This document shows positions 20,624-29,264 of a stretch of 64,000 nt of DNA, in pieces. Below the pieces are notes generated by a model. That model worked only from the letters and a program-made list of their open reading frames with translations. It ran no database searches and was not told the origin of the DNA. Source of the DNA: Alkalilimnicola ehrlichii (GTDB lineage: Bacteria > Pseudomonadota > Gammaproteobacteria > Nitrococcales > AK92); the NCBI RefSeq assembly GCF_003399765.1, contig NZ_NFZV01000010.1:1-64000 (forward strand), given 5' to 3'. The translations under genes were made by a program, and so were the position numbers. Every line of letters starts with the position of its first letter. Positions within the stretch are counted from its first letter, which is position 1.

Positions 20624-22255
20624 ATGCAAACTCGGGGCGTGACGATGGAGGCTCTGCTAGAGGCCCATACTAGGTTGGTCGCCGCGTTGCGCTCGCCAAG
20701 CTGCTACAAGCATCCCGCGACCACGGTTGACGTCATAGAAACGCATATATCCACCGTATTGTTAGCCGGTGCTTACGCGTACAAAATCAAAAAGCCGATA
20801 CGTCTGCCATTCCTAGACTTTTCCACCCTTGCCAAACGGCAACATTATTGCGTCGAAGAACACCGGCTCAACTGTCGTTTAGCGCCTGAGTGGTATCTTG
20901 GAGTCGTTCCCATCGTTAACAGCGGGAACGAGGTCGCGGTAGAGGGAGAAGGGAAGGTCCTCGACTACGCGCTAAAGATGCGACGCTTCCCGCAGCAGGC
21001 GTTACTCGATTGCCGATTGGCTGCCGGCGAGCTTCTACCCGACGCGGTAACTCGCCTAGCGGATTGTATTGCGCTCTTTCATCGGCGGGCTGCGCGGGCA
21101 GACGAGACAGATACGGCATTACAGGCGGAGCAACGCCTGCGGCCCGTTACCGATAATCTTGCCGAGCTTAACGAACTGCTGGCTACCGATATGCCGGCGG
21201 AACGCATTGCATTTAAACGCGCTGAGGAGTTTCTTAGCAGGCAACGCGAATGTTTGGCGGCCTGGTTTGAAGAGCGGCAAGCTCACGGATATGTCCGAGA
21301 GTGTCACGGCGATCTCCACCTAGGCAATGTTGCGCTACTGGCCGCTAGCAATGAATTAGTGGTATTCGACGCCATCGAGTTCGACCCGTTACTACGTTGG
21401 TTGGACGTTATCGATGAAGTCGCGTTCACGACGATGGACCTAGAACACAGGCAAGCGAATTGTTTTTCTGGACTGTTTTTAAATGCTTATCTTCAACGTA
21501 CGGGCGACTACGCAGGCCTGACAGCGCTGCGCTTTTACCAATGCCATCGCGCCCTCGTGCGGGCTAAAGTCAACCTTCTCCGAGCGCAGCAGCTAGCGGA
21601 AGATGCGGAGGGTAGCAATCGGAGCGAGGCTCTGAACTACTTACACCAGGCGGCCGCTTATACCGATCCTGGCTGGCCGCAGCTAGTCATCACCCACGGG
21701 CCGTCGGCATCCGGGAAAAGCACGCTCGCGCGGCAGCTCTCCGAACACGCGGGATTCATTTGGCTGCGCGCCGACATCGAGCGGAAACGCCTCGGCGGCC
21801 TCTCGGCAGAGACACAAAGCGGCTCCGCCCTTAACCAAGGTTTGTATACGCCGGAGGCGACCGACAAAACTTACCGACATATGTTCGAGTTGGCAGAGTC
21901 GTTGCTCGGGGCCGGTTTTCCGGTCGTCATCGATGCCTCATTCTTACAATACCGACAACGCATTGCAGCGGCGCATTTGGCGCACCGGGCAAACGTAGCG
22001 TTTGTGATCGTCGGCTGTGTCGTGAAGCCCGACGAACTGCGCCGCCGACTGAAACAGCGGGCGCTGGATGAGCAGGTATCGGAAGCTGACATCGATGTAT
22101 TAGAACATCAGCTTTCTCATTGCGACCCTTTAACGGATAAGGAGTTGTTATGCTTTTCTGAAGTGGATTCCAGCCTAAGGAGTAACTGGATACAGGCACT
22201 ACAGGCGGGTCCGCAGACATCCCAGACGGGTTTGCACCCACTCGCTGTGGAATAA
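20624..22255 (+). CDS. Aminoglycoside phosphotransferase-like / P-loop kinase fusion protein
   Basis: About 543 aa with two parts. The N-terminal half (to about residue 330) has the APH kinase-like fold: AYAYKIKKPIRLPFLDF supplies the nucleotide-binding lysine region, CHGDLHLGNVALL is the Brenner-type catalytic loop, and VVFDAIEFDPLLRWLDVIDE the metal-binding segment. The C-terminal part has a Walker A motif THGPSASGKSTLARQL near residue 360 and resembles gluconate/zeta-type small-molecule kinases. Such fusions are common in proteobacteria and usually annotated only as AAA or bifunctional proteins; the substrate is unknown. An alternative start is the ATG at 20645; neither has a strong ribosome binding site. 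It lies between Hsp20 and a CBS protein, suggesting a stress-linked group. Confidence 0.8.
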   Translation: MQTRGVTMEALLEAHTRLVAALRSPSCYKHPATTVDVIETHISTVLLAGAYAYKIKKPIRLPFLDFSTLAKRQHYCVEEHRLNCRLAPEWYLGVVPIVNSGNEVAVEGEGKVLDYALKMRRFPQQALLDCRLAAGELLPDAVTRLADCIALFHRRAARADETDTALQAEQRLRPVTDNLAELNELLATDMPAERIAFKRAEEFLSRQRECLAAWFEERQAHGYVRECHGDLHLGNVALLAASNELVVFDAIEFDPLLRWLDVIDEVAFTTMDLEHRQANCFSGLFLNAYLQRTGDYAGLTALRFYQCHRALVRAKVNLLRAQQLAEDAEGSNRSEALNYLHQAAAYTDPGWPQLVITHGPSASGKSTLARQLSEHAGFIWLRADIERKRLGGLSAETQSGSALNQGLYTPEATDKTYRHMFELAESLLGAGFPVVIDASFLQYRQRIAAAHLAHRANVAFVIVGCVVKPDELRRRLKQRALDEQVSEADIDVLEHQLSHCDPLTDKELLCFSEVDSSLRSNWIQALQAGPQTSQTGLHPLAVE

Positions 22256-22324
22256 CCACAGTGGCACTCGCGCGCTTAGTCGGCAAATCTAAGCTTGAAG
22301 GAGTCCGGAAAGGAGATCGCGTTC

Positions 22325-22780
22325 ATGGCGGTATCGGAACTGTGTAACCGAGAGGTCGTTATCGTTCGAGCAGAAGAGTCGGTACAGACCGTAGCCGAGC
22401 TAATGCGCGGCTATCATGTCGGAGATGTGGTCGTCGTCAAGCAAATCGACGGCAAACAGGTTCCGGTTGGTATGGTGACCGATCGAGATGTGGTCATCGA
22501 AGTTATGGCAGTGAATGTCGATCCACTGCAAATAACGGCCGGCGATCTGATGAGCACTGACTTGGTAACTGTCGACGAACGCGAAGATTTACCCGACGCG
22601 ACGGCGAAGATGCGGCGAAGCGGTGTACGCCGCGTTGTGGTTGTCGATTCGGAAGGGGCGTTGGTGGGCATTCTTACCGTGGACGATATCCTAGAGATTC
22701 TAGCTGAGGAGCTTAACGACTTATCCCAAATACTCTATCGTCAGGTTGAACGCGAGGAAGCATTCCGAACCAGCCCATAA
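22325..22780 (+). CDS. CBS domain-containing protein
   Basis: 151 aa from the ATG at 22325, chosen because AAAGGAGA lies about 9 bases upstream. Two CBS motifs fill the protein: VRAEESVQTVAELMRGYHVGDVVVV...VGMVTDRDVVIEV (residues about 12-55) and VDEREDLPDATAKMRRSGVRRVVVVDSEGALVGILTVDDILEIL (about 80-125). A short acidic/polar tail follows. It probably binds an adenine nucleotide as a stand-alone sensor. It resembles, but is not identical to, the CBS protein at 19489. Confidence 0.9.
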   Translation: MAVSELCNREVVIVRAEESVQTVAELMRGYHVGDVVVVKQIDGKQVPVGMVTDRDVVIEVMAVNVDPLQITAGDLMSTDLVTVDEREDLPDATAKMRRSGVRRVVVVDSEGALVGILTVDDILEILAEELNDLSQILYRQVEREEAFRTSP

Positions 22781-22807
22781 TCGAAGGCGTAGTAGCTTGC
22801 TCGAAGC

Positions 22808-23830
22808 CTAATACGTAGCCAGCGCTGTTGTACGGGAGGCGACATCAGAGCTTTCGCTGTATGCGTTAATTTGACGCCCAAAATACTCCCGTAGCAGCCC
22901 AAGCTGTTCTTCCGCCGAGTCGACGCGGACTACGCGACGCCGAACCTCGGCGCCGTTAGGCTGAGTATTGAGGTACCAACCGATATGTTTCCGCGCGACA
23001 CGCAAGCCTTGATACTCTCCATAGAACCGATGCAGATGCGCTATGTGTCCGAGCATGATGGTAGCCACTTCTTCGATATCCGGCTCGCGAAGCCGCTCGC
23101 CAGTACGGAGGAAATGATCGATTTCCCTGAATATCCACGGCCGCCCCTGGGCGGCTCGGCCGATCAATAAGCCGTCGGCGCCCGTTATTCGAAGTACCTC
23201 CGCGGCTTTTTCTGCGGAGTCTATGTCGCCATTGGCTAATACGGGAATTCGTACCGCTTGCTTAATCGCTCGAATCGTCTCGTATTCGGCCTGACCGCGA
23301 TAGGCATCCGCCCGGGTTCGCCCGTGCACCGCCAGCGCCGAGATCCCGCACGCTTCGGCAATCTTCGCTATCCGCACGCCGTTACGCCGTTCCGGGGATA
23401 TACCCGTTCGGATCTTAAGCGTTACCGGCACGCCCACCGCGCCAACAGTAGCCGTTAAAATCCGCTCTACCAATCGCTCGTCGGCCAACAAGGCCGACCC
23501 CGCTTCCTTTCGGCAAACCTTCTTAGCCGGGCAGCCCATATTAATATCGATAATTTGGGCGCCTTGCTCGACATTATACCGAGCACAATCAGCGAGCATG
23601 CTTGGGTCGCTGCCAGCGATTTGTACGCTGCGAGGTTCCGGCTCATTGCCATGCACTATCCGCAAGCGCGACTTCTGGGTATCCCACAACGCCGGATTAG
23701 ACGCGACCATTTCCGAAACCGCCATCCCGGCCCCTAAGCGACGGCATAGCTCTCGATAGGGTAGATCGGTTACTCCGGCCATTGGCGCGAGGATAAGGGA
23801 ATTGCGTAATGTGTAGGGGCCAATTTGCAT
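22808..23830 (-). CDS. dusB: tRNA-dihydrouridine synthase B
   Basis: FMN- and NADPH-dependent reduction of U to dihydrouridine in tRNA D-loops. 340 aa. LAPMAGVTDLPYRELCRRLGAG is the N-terminal FMN-binding block. INMGCPAKKVCRKEAGSALL (about residues 97-116) carries the catalytic cysteine, and VHGRTRADAYRGQA, ANGDI and GADGLLIGRAAQGRPWIF complete the Dus barrel. The ending and QIAGSDPSM pattern favour DusB over DusA/C. In many gammaproteobacteria dusB is followed by fis; here it is alone and fis is not visible. Confidence 0.93.
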   Translation of the reverse strand: MQIGPYTLRNSLILAPMAGVTDLPYRELCRRLGAGMAVSEMVASNPALWDTQKSRLRIVHGNEPEPRSVQIAGSDPSMLADCARYNVEQGAQIIDINMGCPAKKVCRKEAGSALLADERLVERILTATVGAVGVPVTLKIRTGISPERRNGVRIAKIAEACGISALAVHGRTRADAYRGQAEYETIRAIKQAVRIPVLANGDIDSAEKAAEVLRITGADGLLIGRAAQGRPWIFREIDHFLRTGERLREPDIEEVATIMLGHIAHLHRFYGEYQGLRVARKHIGWYLNTQPNGAEVRRRVVRVDSAEEQLGLLREYFGRQINAYSESSDVASRTTALATY

Positions 23831-24083
23831 AGCGCAGACAAAAAACCTAAGTGAACGATCCGGGAAAGGTGCATAGCCGGCGAGCTACGCACCCTCTGAG
23901 AAGATATCGCCATTATACCAGGATTATCGAACGGGCTAATCCTGGCCGGCAGGGGCTTTGCACCCGCTGGCGAAGCTAGATGGAGTATTTTCAAGCGAAG
24001 GCGTACTAGAACAGCCTTGTCATGGCGCAATTCCGCCCCTAAGGAAACAGAGAAAAGCAACATACCGTAATGGGAGGAGCGCG

Positions 24084-24635
24084 ATGGCCAGAGACTGGCG
24101 GCGCCGACTAAGGACGGCACCAGCGGTAATAGCGTTGATCGCCGCTGGTAGCGCTAGCGCTGCATACGCCATTGATCGCCCCCTCGATCAAGTATCCTTT
24201 CCAAGCAATGCCGAACTAACGCTTGTCGAGCGACACGCCTTCGACGCCAGCGTTGTCGAAATGACTGCGGAGGAATTAATTGGCCGGGATGTCGTTAACC
24301 TCTCGAACGAACGCTTAGGTTACGTCAACGACATCGTTCAGGACGATCAAGGCGGGGGGCTATATGCCGTCGTGGCAACGGGGGGATTCATGGGCTTAGG
24401 CGAGCATGAGATCACAGTTCCGCTACAGCAGTTGCAACTTGCAGAGGATACCGAGCTACGGTTGCAATCGACCATCACTCAATCTCAGGTAGAGCGCATC
24501 GCCGCATTCAACCGACACCGCTATCAGCCAGTAACGCGAGATGTGGCCATTATCGAATTGGCCGGCATCAGCGAAGAGCAGTTGGCACGCACGGAAAACG
24601 CCGCGACTAACCCGGCGGAAGACGCTCAAGACTAA
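24084..24635 (+). CDS. Secreted PRC-barrel domain protein
   Basis: 183 aa from the ATG at 24084, placed by GGGAGGAG just upstream. An N-terminal Sec signal peptide (RTAPAVIALIAAGSASAAYA) predicts export to the periplasm. Residues about 70-130 form a PRC barrel: MTAEELIGRDVVNLSNERLGYVNDIV, then YAVVATGGFMGLGEHEITVPLQQLQ. PRC-barrel proteins of this kind are often stress-induced; the ligand and role are unknown. The C-terminal tail is polar. Confidence 0.8.
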   Translation: MARDWRRRLRTAPAVIALIAAGSASAAYAIDRPLDQVSFPSNAELTLVERHAFDASVVEMTAEELIGRDVVNLSNERLGYVNDIVQDDQGGGLYAVVATGGFMGLGEHEITVPLQQLQLAEDTELRLQSTITQSQVERIAAFNRHRYQPVTRDVAIIELAGISEEQLARTENAATNPAEDAQD

Positions 24636-24733
24636 ACCCAGCGCTCTGCGGCCGGTGGCGCCCGCAGAGTCGGGACAAGAATCCCTCAAGTTCGCTATGC
24701 TGCAGACTCGATGATAAGCCGAGGGAGAATCGC

Positions 24734-25477
24734 ATGACGGGATGGGCTGTAGTAACAGGTGGTGGTTCTGGCATAGGCCGTGCACTAGCGCTAGAGCTGG
24801 CGGCAAAAGGACTATCTGTCCTAATTGTTGGTCGACGCGAACAAGCGCTACGGGAAGTGCAAGCGCATGCCCCCGATGCTATTAGGTTGGTAGCTGCCGA
24901 TATTGCCACCGAAGAAGGCCGTCAGGCCGTGGCAGAGGCATTGCCGAATAAAGCACGGCTACAGGCGCTTGTGCATAATGCGGGCGTGATCGCCCCCATC
25001 GGGCCTTTATCCCAAGTAACGCTGAAAGACTGGCGTCAGAGCCAAGCGATCAACGTCGAGGCCCCATTATTCTTAACGCAGCGGCTGTTAGACCGTCTCG
25101 CAGGTGGGCGTGTACTGCACGTATCCTCCGGAGCCGCCCATAACGGCTATCAGGGTTGGGGGGCGTACTGCACGAGCAAAGCGGCCCTCTATATGCTTTA
25201 TCAAGTGTTGCGGGATGAACTGGAAGATGCGGATATTGCGGTTGGTAGCGTACGGCCAGGTGTCGTCGACACGCCGATGCAAGACTTCATCCGCGAACAG
25301 CCCGCAGAACATTTCCCGGCCGTCGCACGTTTTATTAGCCTGAAACAAGAAGGCTTGCTCATTCCCGCAGAGAAAGTGGCCATATTCATGCGCTGGCTGT
25401 TACTGGACGTACCGGCGGGGGAATACAGCAGCCGAGAGTGGGAGTTTAACCAGGACGCCTCACGCGCGGGTTTATAG
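24734..25477 (+). CDS. Short-chain dehydrogenase/reductase
   Basis: 247 aa classical SDR. The dinucleotide motif VVTGGGSGIGRALA (residues 7-20) is at the N-terminus, followed by the DIAT and HNAGV motifs, catalytic Ser in VLHVSSGAAH and the Tyr/Lys pair in YCTSKAALY (YxxxK). SVRPGVVDTPMQ is the post-catalytic loop. IVGRRE after strand 2 lacks an acidic end and has Arg, suggesting NADP(H). The substrate cannot be told. The gene is intact and has GAGGGAGAA upstream. Confidence 0.9.
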   Translation: MTGWAVVTGGGSGIGRALALELAAKGLSVLIVGRREQALREVQAHAPDAIRLVAADIATEEGRQAVAEALPNKARLQALVHNAGVIAPIGPLSQVTLKDWRQSQAINVEAPLFLTQRLLDRLAGGRVLHVSSGAAHNGYQGWGAYCTSKAALYMLYQVLRDELEDADIAVGSVRPGVVDTPMQDFIREQPAEHFPAVARFISLKQEGLLIPAEKVAIFMRWLLLDVPAGEYSSREWEFNQDASRAGL

Positions 25478-25571
25478 AAGAAGGCGGCACACTTTACTTT
25501 CTTTTTACGTCGCGGCGGCCGTTAATCGCGTTATCCTACCAAAATCGAACAAGCACAACTGGAGAAAGGAT

Positions 25572-26961
25572 ATGCGAAGAACACGCTGGGGCATTGGCGC
25601 AATCGGCGTAGTAATGCTCGTGTCGGGATTGGCAACGGCTGCCGATATTGAAAGCACGGCAGTCGATCGCGTTGACCTTGACCTGACTTTGTATAGCAAC
25701 GGGTTGAGCTTAGTACGCGAAGGCAGAACCGTGGAACTGGCGCCGGGCGAGCAGGTGCTGGCTGTGGGCGATGTTAGCCGAGAGCTGGTTGCCGACAGCA
25801 TTAGAGCGGACGGCCCGTTCGTTCTACGGGAGCAGCGTTTTGCTTACGACGCCGGGACGCCGGAGCGGCTACTTGAGCGCTACGTCGGAAGACCTATTAC
25901 CCTAATTCAGCATCACACCGAAACAGGGCGCACCACGGAGGTCGAAGCGCAGCTGTTAGCCCTCAGTAACGGCACGCCGATCTATCGCATTGGCGATAGC
26001 ATTGAGATTGGCGACGACCACTCTCCTTGGCGACCGCGCTTACCGATAGAAAAAAACACCTTCGTTACTCCTACCGTGTTATTAGGACTGATAAGCGAAA
26101 CACGCGGACCGCAGGCGCTGGAGCTGTCCTACTTAACAGGGGGCCTAGGCTGGGAAGCTTCCTATAACGCTCGCTTACACCCTGACCGCGGGCGCCTTGA
26201 TCTGGATGCCTGGGCAAGCTTACACAATCGCAGTGGGGTCGACTTTGAAAACGCAACCATCGCTCTAATCGCCGGCGAGCCTTATCAAGCCGCTCGGCCT
26301 ATGCCAGCAATGCGGGCTGAGACGATGCGCGCCCACTCGGCGGAAGCCGAGTTTCACGTCTCAGGCAGTAGTTATCGCCGCTACGATTTACCAGAGCCGA
26401 TTAGCTTGGCGGACGGAGAGCGGAAACAGGTTCGCTTATTTGCCAATGACGGGGTGCCCGTTCAACTCGAGTATCGTTTGATCGGGGAGGGCAGCCGCTC
26501 ACAACGCACCGAGGTGAGACAGAACGCCGAGCTTTGGCTGCACCTCGACAATAGTTCGCCGAACCTTGGCCGAGCCTTACCGGCGGGCATCGCTCGCATC
26601 TACGAAGCCATCGAAACCAACGGCGAGCAATTGCTGGGCGAAGTGCACATTCCCGCCTTGGCTCCGGAGCCAATGGGAAAGCCCGGTAGGTCGAAGCTTC
26701 GATGTAGTTGGCGAGCGGCGACAAACCGCTTATCGGGACCTGGGCGAAGAGGGAGCCGAATATGAATGGCGTATCCAAGTAAGTAATGCCCGGGACCGAG
26801 AAGTCGCGGTTACCATCGAAGAAAACTTCCGTGGCGACTGGGAAATCCTCGATGAAAGCGGACCCCATGAATTAGCCCGAGCACATACTGCCCGTTGGCG
26901 CATCGCTGTTCCGGCCCATGAAACCGTAGAGCTTACCTACCGAGCCGCTATTCGCCGATGA
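25572..26961 (+). CDS. DUF4139 family secreted protein, frame broken by one extra base
   Basis: Starts at the ATG at 25572 (AGAAAGGA upstream) with a Sec signal peptide (GIGAIGVVMLVSGLATAAD). The body matches the DUF4139 type: VDLDLTLYSNGLSLVREGRTVELAPGEQVLAVGDVS, later LELSYLTGGLGWEASYNARL and LDLDAWASLHNRSGVDFENATIALIAGE. Near 26683 the frame slips by +1. Removing one base in AAAGCCCGGTAGG restores VGRSFDVVGERRQTAYRDLGEEGAEYEW and the family C-terminus, giving about 462 aa. The stop overlaps the next start (ATGA at 26958-26961), so the two genes are translationally coupled. Function is unknown; these proteins are probably periplasmic. Confidence 0.8.
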
Positions 26962-27929
26962 CCGCCTTTGAGAAGCTGCAGCCGCTTGTCATTATGGCCG
27001 CAGCACTGCTGGGCGTGGCCTTAGGCCACGCCCAGCCTATCGCTGCCCGTGCAGAGCTTCTGATTACACCGCTTTTATTGCTCATGCTTTGGGCAGTATT
27101 CGTTAGGGTACCCTTAGAGTCCCTCAGGGCGGCCTCCAGGCAAATCCGCTTCCTGAGCTTAGCACTCGTATTCAATTTCATTTGGGCGCCGGTTTTCGCT
27201 TACGCCGTCGGCTGGCTATTTCTTAGGGATCATCCGCAGCTGTGGCTAGGCTTCGTGATGCTGTTGGTCACGCCGTGTACCGATTGGTACTTGATATTTA
27301 CTGCATTAAGTCGCGGCAATGTACGTTTGGCTACCGTCTTGTTACCGTGGCATTTAGTCTTGCAACTTCTGCTGCTTCCTGTTTATCTTGGGTTTATTCT
27401 CGATACGACCATCGTCTATAACGCCAGCGAGCTGATAACCGGCTTCGCCTTAGTAATAGGCATTCCACTCGCTTTGGCGATACTCTGCCGATGGTTAGGG
27501 AAAACGCACATAGAGACGGAGACGGCAGCAAGTAGGCTGGGGTATCTACAACTTCTCTGCTTAAACTTGGCCATCGTTGCGCTCTTCGCGGCTCATGGCC
27601 AATTGCTTTTCGCGCACATCGATTCGGTCGTGCGGCTGCTTATTCCGCTGCTCATGTTTTTCGGCGCAACGTTATGGCTGGTACACACGATATCCTGCCG
27701 AGCCGGTTATCGTTACCCTGAGCGGGTCGCACTGTGCTTTAGTTGTTTGGCAAGGAACTCGCCGGTCGCACTCGCCATCGCCGTGGTCGCCTTTCCAGAT
27801 TGGCCATTACTTGCCCTGGTTCTGGTTGTCGGGCCATTAATGGAGCTGCCGGTGCTCGCTGTTATCTCGCGGCTCTTACTCCGTGCACAATCGATCGGCT
27901 CGCAGACAACCCCGCATAGGGGTGCTTAA
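26958..27929 (+). CDS. BASS-family (bile acid:sodium symporter / ACR3-like) transporter
   Basis: 323 aa integral membrane protein with about ten hydrophobic segments. Conserved features include FNFIWAPVFAYAVGW, VMLLVTPCTDWYLIFTALSRGN and SCLARNSPVALAIAVVAFP, the last matching the C-terminal RNSP-type crossover motif of the BASS/arsenite permease superfamily. The cysteine in LVTPC is in the position of the ACR3 thiolate that is essential for arsenite export, but no ars gene is nearby, so an organic anion or other substrate is equally possible. It overlaps the DUF4139 gene by four bases. A perfect 13-bp hairpin lies at codons 18-26. Confidence 0.8.
   Translation: MTAFEKLQPLVIMAAALLGVALGHAQPIAARAELLITPLLLLMLWAVFVRVPLESLRAASRQIRFLSLALVFNFIWAPVFAYAVGWLFLRDHPQLWLGFVMLLVTPCTDWYLIFTALSRGNVRLATVLLPWHLVLQLLLLPVYLGFILDTTIVYNASELITGFALVIGIPLALAILCRWLGKTHIETETAASRLGYLQLLCLNLAIVALFAAHGQLLFAHIDSVVRLLIPLLMFFGATLWLVHTISCRAGYRYPERVALCFSCLARNSPVALAIAVVAFPDWPLLALVLVVGPLMELPVLAVISRLLLRAQSIGSQTTPHRGA
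27009..27035 (+). repeat. Perfect 27-base palindromic hairpin inside the transporter's first codons
   Basis: CTGGGCGTGGCCT (27009-27021), one central T, then AGGCCACGCCCAG (27023-27035). It codes for part of the first membrane segment, yet the two arms are perfectly complementary. As RNA it would need a partly unpaired top, but a stem of about 11-12 bp would still form. Confidence 0.8.
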
Positions 27930-28007
27930 CAGCGCGCTAAGGGCAGCCATTCCAACCGCGTCTACCACAAACGTGTCGAAAAGCATCGCTTAAGAACGAC
28001 GTACTTA

Positions 28008-28051
28008 TTGACAGCATCACAAGAAGGTTTAACATACGTGCGTGTTTGTAT
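28008..28051 (+). promoter_or_regulatory. Promoter and candidate TetR operator for the RND efflux operon
   Basis: A perfect -35 TTGACA at 28008-28013 and a -10-like TAACAT at 28030-28035 (16-base spacer). Overlapping the -10 are ACATAC (28032-28037) and TTTGTAT (28045-28051), the same two half-site words found at the tetR gene (35738-35753 region), though with a longer spacer. The adaptor gene starts at 28107. Confidence 0.6.
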
Positions 28052-28106
28052 CCTTAAATCCGAAAGGGACTCCATGCCTGCATATTGCCCGCCGGGAGGT
28101 TGTTTA

Positions 28107-29264
28107 ATGCGAGCGCCGTTTAATGTTTTCGCGGGTCTGAGAGGACTCTCCCTATCCCTACTCCTAGGCATAGGCCTGATAGGCTGCGGCCAGGGCGAGG
28201 GCTCTGGCGGAGCGAACCAAGGACCGCCGCCACCACCTGTTACAGTTGCAGAAGTTACCGCGCAAAATGTTCAGGTCACCGGCGAATACGCCGGGCGTGC
28301 ACGGGGTTCGCGGCAAGTCGAGGTACGGGCGCGGGTCGGCGGTACCCTGGAAGAACGTTTGTATTCCGAAGGCCAGTTCCTCGAAGCGGGTGATCCGCTT
28401 TTTAGAATTGAGCGTCAACCTTATGAAATCGCTGTCAAGCGAGCCGAGGCTGAGCTTGCTAACGCACGCGCAAGCCTAAATCAGGCCGACCGCGAATGGC
28501 GGCGTATTTCTTCGCTGTTCGAGCGTAACGCGATTAGCGAGCGGGAGCGGGATCAGGCGCTCTCCCAGCGGGAGCTTGCGCAAGCACAGTTTGCTTTGGC
28601 CGAAGCCAGTTTGGCGCAGGCTCAGTTGGACTTGAGTTACACCATTGTGAGGGCGCCGGTAGCCGGCCCGACCGGGCTGGAAAGCCTGCCGGAAGGCAGT
28701 TTGATCGATCGCGGCACGCTGCTGACAACAGTCACACAGCACAACCCCATACACGTCCATTTCGCACTTCCCCCGAGTGACGCGGCCACCCAACGCATGG
28801 TTCGTGCTGCGATGGCCGGCCAAGGCGACGTTCAGCAAGTCGAGGCCACCTTGTTATTCTCCGACGGTTCGACTTATGGCGAGAAAGGCATCGTTAATTT
28901 CACCGATAGCACGATCGATCCGAGAACCGGCAATGTTTCGGCAAGGGCCGTGTTCGCGAACGACAACAACGAACTCACGCCAGGCCAGTTCGTCCGCATC
29001 CGGATGCCGATCCAGCAGTTGGAGAATGTGTTCTTAGTCGAAGAGCAAGTGGTCGGCCAAGGCCGCCAAGGCCCTCGCGTTTTCATCCTCACCGAGGAAG
29101 GAACGGTCCGCGAACAACCCGTCGAAGTTGGGCCGGTTGTCGACGGTAAGCGCGTGATCTTAAGCGGGTTGGAAAACGGCGATAAATTGGTCGTTAACGG
29201 GCATGTCGCGCTGCGCGACGGCGCTCCGGTTACGCCCACTGTCCGCAACGGGCGGGAGGACTAA
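28107..29264 (+). CDS. RND efflux periplasmic adaptor subunit (membrane fusion protein)
   Basis: 385 aa lipoprotein. The ATG at 28107 is chosen because GGAGGT lies 7 bases upstream and it is followed directly by a lipoprotein signal (LSLSLLLGIGLIGCGQG, lipobox LIGC). A Gly/Pro linker precedes the first beta-barrel/lipoyl part (VEVRARVGGTLEERLYSEGQFLEAGDPLFRIERQPYE). The alpha-helical hairpin (AELANARASLNQADREW...AQAQLDLSYT) and the second lipoyl half with IVRAPVAGPTG follow. It joins the inner-membrane pump to the outer-membrane channel. Its TAA stop shares one base with the pump's ATG (TAATG). AcrA/MexA type. Confidence 0.93.
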   Translation: MRAPFNVFAGLRGLSLSLLLGIGLIGCGQGEGSGGANQGPPPPPVTVAEVTAQNVQVTGEYAGRARGSRQVEVRARVGGTLEERLYSEGQFLEAGDPLFRIERQPYEIAVKRAEAELANARASLNQADREWRRISSLFERNAISERERDQALSQRELAQAQFALAEASLAQAQLDLSYTIVRAPVAGPTGLESLPEGSLIDRGTLLTTVTQHNPIHVHFALPPSDAATQRMVRAAMAGQGDVQQVEATLLFSDGSTYGEKGIVNFTDSTIDPRTGNVSARAVFANDNNELTPGQFVRIRMPIQQLENVFLVEEQVVGQGRQGPRVFILTEEGTVREQPVEVGPVVDGKRVILSGLENGDKLVVNGHVALRDGAPVTPTVRNGRED

